Positions 1 to 5,134 of a stretch of DNA of 5,134 nucleotides are shown one piece after another. A model generated the notes under the pieces. It was given only the letters and a program-made list of their open reading frames with translations. It did not search any database and was not told the origin of the DNA. Source of the stretch: Streptosporangiaceae bacterium (GTDB taxonomy: Bacteria > Actinomycetota > Actinomycetes > Streptosporangiales > Streptosporangiaceae); contig JASHTQ010000296.1 of NCBI GenBank assembly GCA_030040475.1, positions 1 to 5,134 on the forward strand. The letters run 5' to 3'. The position numbers and the translations under genes are program-made. Numbering within the stretch: the stretch's first letter is position 1; each line of letters starts with the position of its first letter.

Positions 1-1418
1 GGCTCGCACTGCGCCGCCCACTGGAACGGGGTGTGCGGCTTGGGCACGAAGCCGCCGATCGACACCGTGCACCTGATGTCGCGGCGCCCGCTCGCCTCCC
101 GGCCCGCGGCGATGACGCGCCGCGCGAGCGAGGCGATGGCCAGCACGTCGGCGTCGGTCTCCGTCGGCAGCCCGCACATGAAGTACAGCTTCACCTGGCG
201 CCAGCCGCTCGCGTAGGCGGTGCTCACGGTGCGGATCAGGTCGTCTTCCGTGACCATCTTGTTGATCACCTTGCGCATCCGCTCCGACCCGCCCTCGGGC
301 GCGAACGTCAGCCCGGACCTGCGGCCGTTGCGGGACAGTTCGTTGGCGAGCGTCACGTTGAACGCGTCCACCCGGGTGGAGGGCAGCGACAGGCCGACGT
401 TGCTGCCCTCGTAACGGTCGGCCAGGTCGACGGCTACCTCGTTGATCTCGCTGTGGTCGGCGCTGGACAGCGAGAGCAGGCCGACCTCGTCGAACCCGCT
501 GGCCGCCACGCCGCCTGCCACCATCGACCCGATCGTGGTGATCGAGCGTTCGCGTACCGGCCTGGTGATCATCCCTGCCTGGCAGAACCGGCAGCCGCGG
601 GTGCAGCCGCGGAAGATCTCCACGCTGTACCGCTCGTGCACGGTCTCCGCGACCGGCACGATCGGGGCGCGCGGGTACGGCCACGCGTCCAGGTCCATGA
701 CCGTGTGTTTCGACACCGTCGGCGGAACGCCCCTGCGATTCGGTACTACGTTTGAAATCCTGCCGTCCGGGTGGTAAGATACGTCGTAGAAACGGGGAAC
801 ATACGCGATTTTGGCCAGCTTCAGCAGCAGCCCGTCCCGCCCGCCGGGCTGACCGGCCCGCTTCCACTCGCGAATCAGGTCGGTGACCGCGAGCACCGCC
901 TGTTCGCCGTCGCCGAGGACCACGACGTCGAGGAAGTCGGCGACCGGCTCGGGGTTGAACGCCGCGTGCCCGCCGGCGATGACCAGGGGGTGAGCCACGG
1001 TTCGTTCTGAAGAAAAAAGGGGAATGCCGGACAGGTCCAGTACGGTCAGCAGGTTCGTGTAGGTCAGTTCGGTGGCGAAGCTGACGCCGAGCACGTCGAA
1101 GGCGCGGACCGGCCGGTGCGCGTCGACGGTGAAGTGCGGCACGCCGGCCTCGCGCATGAGGGCCTCGAGGTCGGGCCACACGGCGTAGGCGCGCTCGGCG
1201 AGGACACCGGGCTGCTCGTTCAGCACCTCGTAGAGGATCTGGATGCCCTGGTTGGGCAGCCCGACCTCGTAGGCGTCGGGGTACATCAGAGCCCAGCGGA
1301 CGTCGGCATCGTCCCAGTCCTTGACCACCGAGCCGACCTCGCCGCCCACGTACTGGACCGGCTTGCGCACCCGCGGCAGCAAGGGCTCCAGCATCGGGTA
1401 CAGCGAATGTACGGGCAT
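1..1418 (-). CDS. B12-binding-like radical SAM protein, TIGR03960 type (C-terminus outside window)
   Basis: Seen: an uninterrupted frame from ATG at 1418 to the window edge, giving 472 codons. It starts MPVHSLYPMLEPLLPRVRKP and continues with VQYVGGE and ALMYPDAYEVGLPNQG, which I recognise as the N-terminal signature of the TIGR03960 radical SAM family. Residues about 30-175 look like a B12-binding-type Rossmann domain (GVSFATELTYTNLL, then IAGGHAAFNPEP with H151, then LGDGE), but I see no DxHxxG cobalamin-ligand motif. The radical SAM core begins about residue 262 and carries the CX3CX2C iron-sulfur motif CTRGCRFC (C272, C276, C279), followed by FAPEGGSER and MCGLPTETD near residue 415. Family members are, from memory, about 600-650 residues, so roughly the last quarter is missing. 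Known: the cluster reductively cleaves S-adenosylmethionine; the substrate of this family is not established. In actinobacteria the gene commonly follows rodA and precedes a DUF2344 gene. The 5' half has several AT-rich, rare-codon patches (735-830, 1003-1018). Start choice rests on family agreement and the adjacent -10 box, since there is no ribosome site. Confidence 0.93.
   Translation of the reverse strand, partial: MPVHSLYPMLEPLLPRVRKPVQYVGGEVGSVVKDWDDADVRWALMYPDAYEVGLPNQGIQILYEVLNEQPGVLAERAYAVWPDLEALMREAGVPHFTVDAHRPVRAFDVLGVSFATELTYTNLLTVLDLSGIPLFSSERTVAHPLVIAGGHAAFNPEPVADFLDVVVLGDGEQAVLAVTDLIREWKRAGQPGGRDGLLLKLAKIAYVPRFYDVSYHPDGRISNVVPNRRGVPPTVSKHTVMDLDAWPYPRAPIVPVAETVHERYSVEIFRGCTRGCRFCQAGMITRPVRERSITTIGSMVAGGVAASGFDEVGLLSLSSADHSEINEVAVDLADRYEGSNVGLSLPSTRVDAFNVTLANELSRNGRRSGLTFAPEGGSERMRKVINKMVTEDDLIRTVSTAYASGWRQVKLYFMCGLPTETDADVLAIASLARRVIAAGREASGRRDIRCTVSIGGFVPKPHTPFQWAAQCE
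752..780 (+). promoter_or_regulatory. possible antisense promoter inside the radical SAM gene
   Basis: On the plus strand TTGAAA (752-757) and TAAGAT (775-780) are separated by exactly 17 bp. This is a close match to a housekeeping sigma promoter: 5 of 6 bases at -35, and the TAnnnT core at -10. Transcription would begin near 787 and run antisense through the first part of the radical SAM gene towards rodA. The boxes coincide with codons that are rare in this GC-rich window (ATT TCA AAC at the -35, TCT TAC at the -10). No convincing plus-strand gene follows, so any product would be a non-coding antisense RNA. This is inference from sequence only; chance occurrence in an AT-rich patch is possible. 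Confidence 0.3.
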
Positions 1419-1434
1419 TAAAACAGATTATCTG
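1419..1434 (-). promoter_or_regulatory. -10 box of a probable leaderless promoter for the radical SAM gene
   Basis: Read on the minus strand, the bases before the ATG are CAGATAATCTGTTTTA. TAATCT (1430-1425) fits the actinobacterial TAnnnT -10 consensus and ends six bases before the A of the ATG. That is the spacing expected if transcription starts on the start codon itself. An overlapping GATAAT (1432-1427) is an alternative register. No purine-rich ribosome site is present, which agrees with a leaderless message. No clear -35 is visible (CGTGGC lies at the expected place), which is common for such promoters. This patch is strikingly AT-rich compared with its surroundings. Confidence 0.6.
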
Positions 1435-1440
1435 AACGGG

Positions 1441-1454
1441 CCGTGGTGCCACGG
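1441..1454. repeat. 6+6 bp inverted repeat in the rodA / radical SAM gap
   Basis: CCGTGG-TG-CCACGG is a perfect dyad, centred about 29 bp upstream of the radical SAM ATG, where a -35 element would sit. A second smaller dyad, CAGAT-T-ATCTG (1424-1434), covers the -10 box. The first could be an operator or a weak hairpin in the rodA message. As RNA its loop would be short, and no T-run follows directly, so it does not look like an intrinsic terminator. The rest of the 65-bp gap (1419-1483) holds nothing else I can identify. Confidence 0.35.
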
Positions 1455-1483
1455 ACGCGGACCTGATGGCGGACGGGCGGGTG

Positions 1484-2704
1484 TCACTCGAAGACGGGAT
1501 GGCGGCGGTGCACGGACTGCAGGATGCCGATCGCGATCATGTCGGCGAAGACGGCGGAGCCGCCGTAGGAGACGAACGGGAGCGGGAGGCCGGTGATCGG
1601 CATGATGCCGATCGTCATGCCGATGTTGACGAAGGACTGGAACGCGAACCAGATCGCGATGCCGGAGGCGACGAGCATGCCGAACTGGTCGTCGGCGGTG
1701 GCGGCGATGCGGAGCGCCCGCGCGATCACGATGCCGAGCAGGACCACGATCGCGATCGAGCCGACGAAGCCGAGCTCCTCCCCGGCCACCGTGAAGATGA
1801 AGTCCGTCTGCTGCGCCGGGACGAAGTTGCCCGCGACCAGCTGGCCGTGGAACAGGCCCTGGCCGAACATGCCGCCGGAGCCGACCGCGATCTTGGCCTG
1901 CTGCGCGTTGTAGCCGGCCCCGTTCAGGTCGGCGGACGGGTGCAGGAACGAGGTGAACCTGGTCAGCTGGTAGGACTTCAGCAGGTGCAGGCCGCCGGCT
2001 GCCAGCACGACGACGGCGACGATCCCGGCGAGCGCCCCGATGACGCGCAGCTTCAGGCCGGACAGCACGACCATGGTGACGGCCACCGCGACGAGCACCA
2101 GCGCCACGCCCAGGGCGGGCTCGATCACCACGAGGACCATCAGCGGCGCGGCGCAGGCCAGCACCTTGAGCAGGGACAGGATGCCGGGCTGGCCACCCCG
2201 GGCCTGGCTGAAGATCGCCGCGCTGCCCAGGATCAGCGCGATCTTGGCGAACTCCGACGGCTCGATCTGGAACCCGCCAGGCAGGTCGAACCAGGCGCGG
2301 GCGCCGTTGATGTCCGAGCCCGCCGGGGTGAGCACGGCGAGCAGGGCGAGCACGGTCAGGCCGTAGACAAGCGGCCACCACATCCGCAGCTGCCTGCTGT
2401 CGGCCAGCGTCACCGCGAACATCATCACCAGCCCGATCACCACGATCAGCAGCTGCTTCTTCAGGTAGGTGCGCGGGTCCTGGCCGGCCGCGATCAGCGA
2501 GGGCTGGGTGGCCGACCAGACCAGCAGGGTGCCGATCGCGCTCAGCCCGAGGACCACGAGGACCAGCACCCAGTCCATCTGCCTGAGCACGGAATTGCGC
2601 GCGAACGCCCGGGCCAGCAGGGACCTCGGGCGGGCAGGGAACAGGCCGCCGCGCGGCGCGGGGTAGCCGCGCGTGGTGTAGCTGACCGGCGATCGTCCCA
2701 GCAT
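1484..2704 (-). CDS. rodA: RodA, SEDS-family peptidoglycan glycosyltransferase
   Basis: Polymerises lipid II into glycan strands at the cytoplasmic membrane during lateral or tip growth, working with the class B transpeptidase encoded just upstream. Seen: 406 residues, the usual SEDS length, with about ten hydrophobic segments starting at DWVLVLVVLGLSAIG (from residue 44). SEDS signatures are NGARAW (N133-W138) followed by IEPSEFAKI, the extracellular-loop motif TDFIF with D301 followed by AGEELG, and PFVSYGGSA (S379-S383) near the C-terminus. D301 aligns by motif with the essential loop-4 aspartate of RodA proteins. The segment EPALGV (195-200) stands where family members usually have QPDLGT, so the acidic residue of that motif is absent. 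The first 43 residues form a basic cytoplasmic extension with eight arginines and no acidic residue. The ATG overlaps the mrdA stop as TAATG and only a weak G-rich ribosome site precedes it, suggesting translational coupling. The downstream gene starts 65 bp after the stop. Confidence 0.95.
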   Translation of the reverse strand: MLGRSPVSYTTRGYPAPRGGLFPARPRSLLARAFARNSVLRQMDWVLVLVVLGLSAIGTLLVWSATQPSLIAAGQDPRTYLKKQLLIVVIGLVMMFAVTLADSRQLRMWWPLVYGLTVLALLAVLTPAGSDINGARAWFDLPGGFQIEPSEFAKIALILGSAAIFSQARGGQPGILSLLKVLACAAPLMVLVVIEPALGVALVLVAVAVTMVVLSGLKLRVIGALAGIVAVVVLAAGGLHLLKSYQLTRFTSFLHPSADLNGAGYNAQQAKIAVGSGGMFGQGLFHGQLVAGNFVPAQQTDFIFTVAGEELGFVGSIAIVVLLGIVIARALRIAATADDQFGMLVASGIAIWFAFQSFVNIGMTIGIMPITGLPLPFVSYGGSAVFADMIAIGILQSVHRRHPVFE

Positions 2705-4833
2705 TACGACTTCCCGCCCTTGCCGTTGCCCTTTTTGGCGCTCTTGCCTGCGCCGTTGCCCGTGTTGGCGTAGCCGGCCGGGGCCTGGATCCCGGTCGAG
2801 GTGACCTGCGGCAGCGCGGAGGGCACCTGGCCGCCGGGCAGCGCGGCCTTGTGCCCCTCGAGGCCATAGATATCGTCCCAGATCGTGCGCACGGCCGGCG
2901 CCGCCACGTCCGCGCCGTAGCCGGAGTCGGGCACCATGACGAGAACCACGTACTTCGGGTCGTTACAGGGGGCGAAGGACGCGAACACCGAGGTGGCGTT
3001 CTTGCCGAACAGCTGGGCGGTGCCGGTCTTGCCCGCCACGCAGACCTGGTTCAGCGGGAAGCCGCCGAAGGCGCTCGCCGCGGTGCCCTCCGTCACCACC
3101 CCGGCCAGCGCGTCACGGATGTAGGCCAGCGTGCTTTTCGCCACCGGCAGGTGGCGGATGACCGGCGGGTTGATCTTCTGGACCACCTTGCCGTCGGGCG
3201 CGACCAGCGCCTCGCCGATCCGCGGGCTGTACAGCGTGCCGCCGTTGGCCAGCGCCACGTACGCGTCGGCAAGCTGGAGCGGCGTGACCGACACGTAGCC
3301 CTGGCCGATCGCGGCGATGGCCGCCTGGCCCGGTTCCCAGACGTTGCCGTCCCGGCAGTCCTGCCACTCGATCTGCTGCACGTACGTGCCGTACTCCTTG
3401 CCGTTCTTGCACCAGTCCTGGCCGGTGTGCGCGTTGTCCTGGTACAGGTAGTACAGCCATTCCCTGGTCGGCACGCTGCCCAGCGACTCGGCCGGCAGGT
3501 CGACGCCGGTGGACTGGCCGAAGCCCCAGTCGAGCTCCATCTGCTGCATCTTCTGCACCGGGGCCTTGGCCGAGGTCACGTCGTTGGCGCCCGGGTCGTC
3601 GGACTGGTACATGTCGTAGGCGAGGTTGTAGTACACGGTGTCGCAGGACTGGATGAGCGCCTCGGCGAAGGTCATGTCGCCGAGGTTCGGCTCGCCGTCG
3701 TTGGCGAACGTCTGGCCGTCGATGGTCACCGTGGCGGGGCAGTCGTACAGGCCGTCCAGCGAGTAGCCGTCCGCTACCGCGGCGGCCGTCGAGGTGATCT
3801 TGAAGGTCGAGCCGGGCGCGTACTGGCCCTGGGTGGCCCAGTTGTAGATCGGCTCGCCGTCGGACGGGCTGATCAGGGCGTCGTACTCCTGCTGCGAGAT
3901 GCCGCCGGTCCACACGCTCGGGTTGTAGTCCGGATAGCTGGCCATCGCGACCACCCGGCCGGTCGTCGTCATCACGATCGCGGCGCCCTGGTTGGTGTCG
4001 TTGCCCTCCGACCGCGACTTGGCCACCGCGGCGGCGAGCACCTGCTGCACGTCGGCCTGGAGCTGGGAGTTCAGGCTGGTCACCAGGTCGTCGCCGTTGG
4101 TCGGCTGGGTCTCGCTTGCCTGGCCGGTGACGTCGCCCGCCGCGTTGACGTACACCACCTGGTTGCCCGGCGTGCCGCGCAGCGCGCTGTCGTACTCCGC
4201 CTCAAGGCCCGCCTGGCCGACCTCGTCGACGCCGGAGAATCCGGTCACCGACAGGTGCCTGCTCTTGAGTTCCTGCTCGGTGATCGGCTGCAGGTAGCCC
4301 AGGACCTGCGCCGGGTTGGCCCCGTCCGGCTCCGGGTAGTCGACGACCGGCTGGACCTGGGCGGTCACCCCCGGGTACTCCTTCTGCTCCTCGAGGACCT
4401 GCAGCGCCACCCGGTCGGTGACGTTCTGGTCCACCGGGATCGGCTGGTAGGGCGAGCCATTCCAGCAGGGCTGCGCAACGCCCTTGGTGCACAGCCGGAC
4501 CTTCTCCGTCAGCAGCTTGTAGGGCATGTCGAGCAGCTTGGCCAGCCGGTGCAGCACCGCCGCGCCGCCGTCGGGCTGCTGGGACACGGTCATCATGTCC
4601 ACCGAGACGACCAGGGCATCGGTGTTGGTCACCAGCTGGTTGCCGACGTCGTCGAGGATCTGGCCGCGGACCGCGGGCACGAGCACGTCCCTGGTCTGGT
4701 TCTGCGCGGCGAGCTTGGTGAACGCGGTGTTGTTCATCACCTGCAGGTACCACAGCCGCCCGCCGAGGGAGATCAGCATCGCGGCCGCGACCACGTACAG
4801 CACCACCAGGCGGCGGCGCGACGCCACGTTCAT
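2704..4833 (-). CDS. mrdA: Penicillin-binding protein 2, class B D,D-transpeptidase
   Basis: Cross-links peptide stems of new peptidoglycan outside the membrane during elongation, as the partner of RodA. Seen: 709 residues with a short basic N-terminus, one membrane anchor (about residues 9-25, LVVLYVVAAAMLISLGG), a dimerisation/pedestal domain with VRGQILDD (R56) and GLEAEYDSALRG (from G209), then the transpeptidase domain. All three active-site motifs are intact: STFK (nucleophile S342, K345), SCD (S396-D398) and KTGT (K602-T605). IGQG (509-512) and VTPLQLA follow, preceded by PGQ where many relatives have PGD. Eight cysteines all lie outside the membrane (115, 123, 365, 397, 475, 493, 598, 623). 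The last 20 residues are a Gly/Lys-rich tail. I chose ATG 4833 over an in-frame ATG at 4854 because AGGAGGG ends five bases before it and it overlaps the preceding stop as ATGA; the upstream ATG would also add seven residues encoded across the ribosome site. The stop shares one base with the rodA ATG. Confidence 0.96.
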   Translation of the reverse strand: MNVASRRRLVVLYVVAAAMLISLGGRLWYLQVMNNTAFTKLAAQNQTRDVLVPAVRGQILDDVGNQLVTNTDALVVSVDMMTVSQQPDGGAAVLHRLAKLLDMPYKLLTEKVRLCTKGVAQPCWNGSPYQPIPVDQNVTDRVALQVLEEQKEYPGVTAQVQPVVDYPEPDGANPAQVLGYLQPITEQELKSRHLSVTGFSGVDEVGQAGLEAEYDSALRGTPGNQVVYVNAAGDVTGQASETQPTNGDDLVTSLNSQLQADVQQVLAAAVAKSRSEGNDTNQGAAIVMTTTGRVVAMASYPDYNPSVWTGGISQQEYDALISPSDGEPIYNWATQGQYAPGSTFKITSTAAAVADGYSLDGLYDCPATVTIDGQTFANDGEPNLGDMTFAEALIQSCDTVYYNLAYDMYQSDDPGANDVTSAKAPVQKMQQMELDWGFGQSTGVDLPAESLGSVPTREWLYYLYQDNAHTGQDWCKNGKEYGTYVQQIEWQDCRDGNVWEPGQAAIAAIGQGYVSVTPLQLADAYVALANGGTLYSPRIGEALVAPDGKVVQKINPPVIRHLPVAKSTLAYIRDALAGVVTEGTAASAFGGFPLNQVCVAGKTGTAQLFGKNATSVFASFAPCNDPKYVVLVMVPDSGYGADVAAPAVRTIWDDIYGLEGHKAALPGGQVPSALPQVTSTGIQAPAGYANTGNGAGKSAKKGNGKGGKS

Positions 4834-5134
4834 CGGAACCCTCCTGTCCGCCATCTCCGCTTCGGGGTCCGCAGCGCCTTGGACCCGCCGAAGCTCTTCG
4901 ATCCGCCGAACCCCTTGGGTCTCTTGGGCTTCATGGAACCCAGGGCGCTCGTACGGTGGGGCATGCGCAGCCTGGCCAGGCCGCGGGGTCCGCCGCGCAG
5001 CCGGGGCACCCGGCCGCCGCCGATGCCGTTACCGCCGAGGCTGCCGCCGCCGAGCCCGCCCCTGCGGAAGCTGGCACCGCGGAAGCTGGCACCGCGGAAG
5101 CTGGCACCCCGGAAGCTGGCACCCCGGAAGCTGG
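4830..5134 (-). CDS. C-terminal tail of the upstream gene, probably MreD; basic Gly-rich with ASFRG repeats (N-terminus outside window)
   Basis: Seen: an open frame entering at the window edge and giving 100 residues before TGA at 4832-4830, which overlaps the mrdA ATG as ATGA. Three signs make this the coding frame: the overlap typical of operons, third-position G/C preference, and repeat-unit differences that are silent (CGC/CGG Arg) here but alter residues in the other two frames of this strand. The visible part has no hydrophobic segment. It runs as SFRGA repeated, then GGLGGGSLGGNGIGGGR, then an Arg-rich stretch, then KGFGGSK and SFGGSK, ending RRWRTGGFR. I count 19 Arg, 6 Lys and 26 Gly with no Asp or Glu, so it should be disordered and strongly positively charged. 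Known: in actinobacteria the gene directly before PBP2 is usually mreD, an integral membrane elongasome protein. The name is inferred from position only, because none of the MreD membrane core is in view. A cytoplasmic location of this tail is likewise inferred. Confidence 0.72.
   Translation of the reverse strand, partial: SFRGASFRGASFRGASFRGASFRRGGLGGGSLGGNGIGGGRVPRLRGGPRGLARLRMPHRTSALGSMKPKRPKGFGGSKSFGGSKALRTPKRRWRTGGFR
4839..4845 (-). promoter_or_regulatory. Ribosome binding site that fixes the mrdA start
   Basis: AGGAGGG on the minus strand, five bases before ATG 4833. This near-perfect Shine-Dalgarno lies inside the last codons of the upstream gene and supports the shorter mrdA reading over the start at 4854, which has no comparable site. 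Confidence 0.85.
5066..5134. repeat. 15-bp tandem repeat, at least 4.6 copies, running off the window
   Basis: Units of GGAAGCTGGCACCSC start at 5066, 5081, 5096 and 5111, with a partial fifth at 5126 cut by the window end. The first two have G and the next two C at position 14; otherwise they are identical. The unit is a multiple of three, so copy-number change keeps the frame. In the coding frame on the minus strand each unit gives Ala-Ser-Phe-Arg-Gly, and the G/C difference is silent. There are no spacers, so it is not a CRISPR array. Confidence 0.93.

Noticed and set aside
771..1010. Plus-strand 79-codon frame after the antisense promoter
   Set aside because: Its GTG overlaps the -10 box, it has no ribosome site and no recognisable domain; the antisense radical SAM frame accounts for the sequence.
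1007..1022. A6/G4 run (T6 on the coding strand) in the radical SAM gene as a frameshift or slippage site
   Set aside because: The frame is intact on both sides and encodes family-consistent sequence. The run is short and does not form an X XXY YYZ heptamer in frame.
1441..1454. Intrinsic terminator after rodA
   Set aside because: Only a 5-6 bp stem with a very small loop, and the nearest T-run is some 16 bases further on, directly before the next start codon.
1466..2773. Long plus-strand frame of 435 codons opposite rodA
   Set aside because: Translation is His/Asp/Glu/Arg-rich without domain signatures, the usual antisense shadow of a membrane-protein gene.
1428..2867. Long minus-strand frame of 479 codons over rodA
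   Set aside because: Arg/Pro/Ala-rich low-complexity translation typical of a shifted frame in GC-rich DNA; rodA in the other frame has clear SEDS motifs.
3113..3913. 266-codon minus-strand frame inside mrdA
   Set aside because: Shifted frame of the transpeptidase domain; residues are almost entirely Arg, Gly, Ala and Pro.
4931..5122. 63-codon minus-strand frame reading PAS(A/G)V repeats
   Set aside because: It exists because the 15-bp repeat is open in all frames. Unit differences change its residues, it has no ribosome site, and the overlapping frame ending at the mrdA ATGA explains the region better.
5066..5134. CRISPR array
   Set aside because: Head-to-tail 15-bp units without spacers, inside a coding frame.

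Overview
The window is GC-rich, and its codons overwhelmingly end in G or C. Together with the gene order (an elongasome block followed by a TIGR03960-type radical SAM gene), this points to a high-GC actinobacterium. I cannot name the genus. Every gene I can support lies on the minus strand, so in transcription order the window reads from right to left.

Layout in transcription order: (1) 5134-4830, the last 100 codons of a gene that enters from outside the window. It encodes a Gly/Arg/Lys-rich tail with no acidic residue that begins in a tandem ASFRG pentapeptide repeat. By position it is most likely the end of mreD. (2) 4833-2704, mrdA, the class B transpeptidase PBP2. Its ATG overlaps the upstream stop as ATGA and it has a strong AGGAGG ribosome site. 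(3) 2704-1484, rodA, the SEDS glycosyltransferase, joined to mrdA by a TAATG stop/start overlap. (4) A 65-bp gap with an AT-rich -10-like box and two small dyads. (5) 1418-1, the first 472 codons of a B12-binding-like radical SAM protein that runs out of the window. It has no ribosome site, and its -10 box is spaced as for a leaderless mRNA.

Function: PBP2 and RodA are the paired transpeptidase and glycan polymerase of the cell-elongation (Rod) machinery, and MreD is an integral membrane partner of that complex. The overlapping stops and starts imply translational coupling and balanced synthesis. The radical SAM gene is a conserved neighbour of unknown reaction, and here it seems to have its own promoter.

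No RNA genes, insertion sequences, CRISPR arrays or attachment sites were seen, and no gene-free stretch exceeds 300 bases. The most unusual items are the repeat-bearing basic tail before mrdA, the leaderless and dyad-flanked start of the radical SAM gene, a near-consensus antisense promoter built from rare codons inside that gene, and a departure from the conserved QPDLGT-type motif in RodA.
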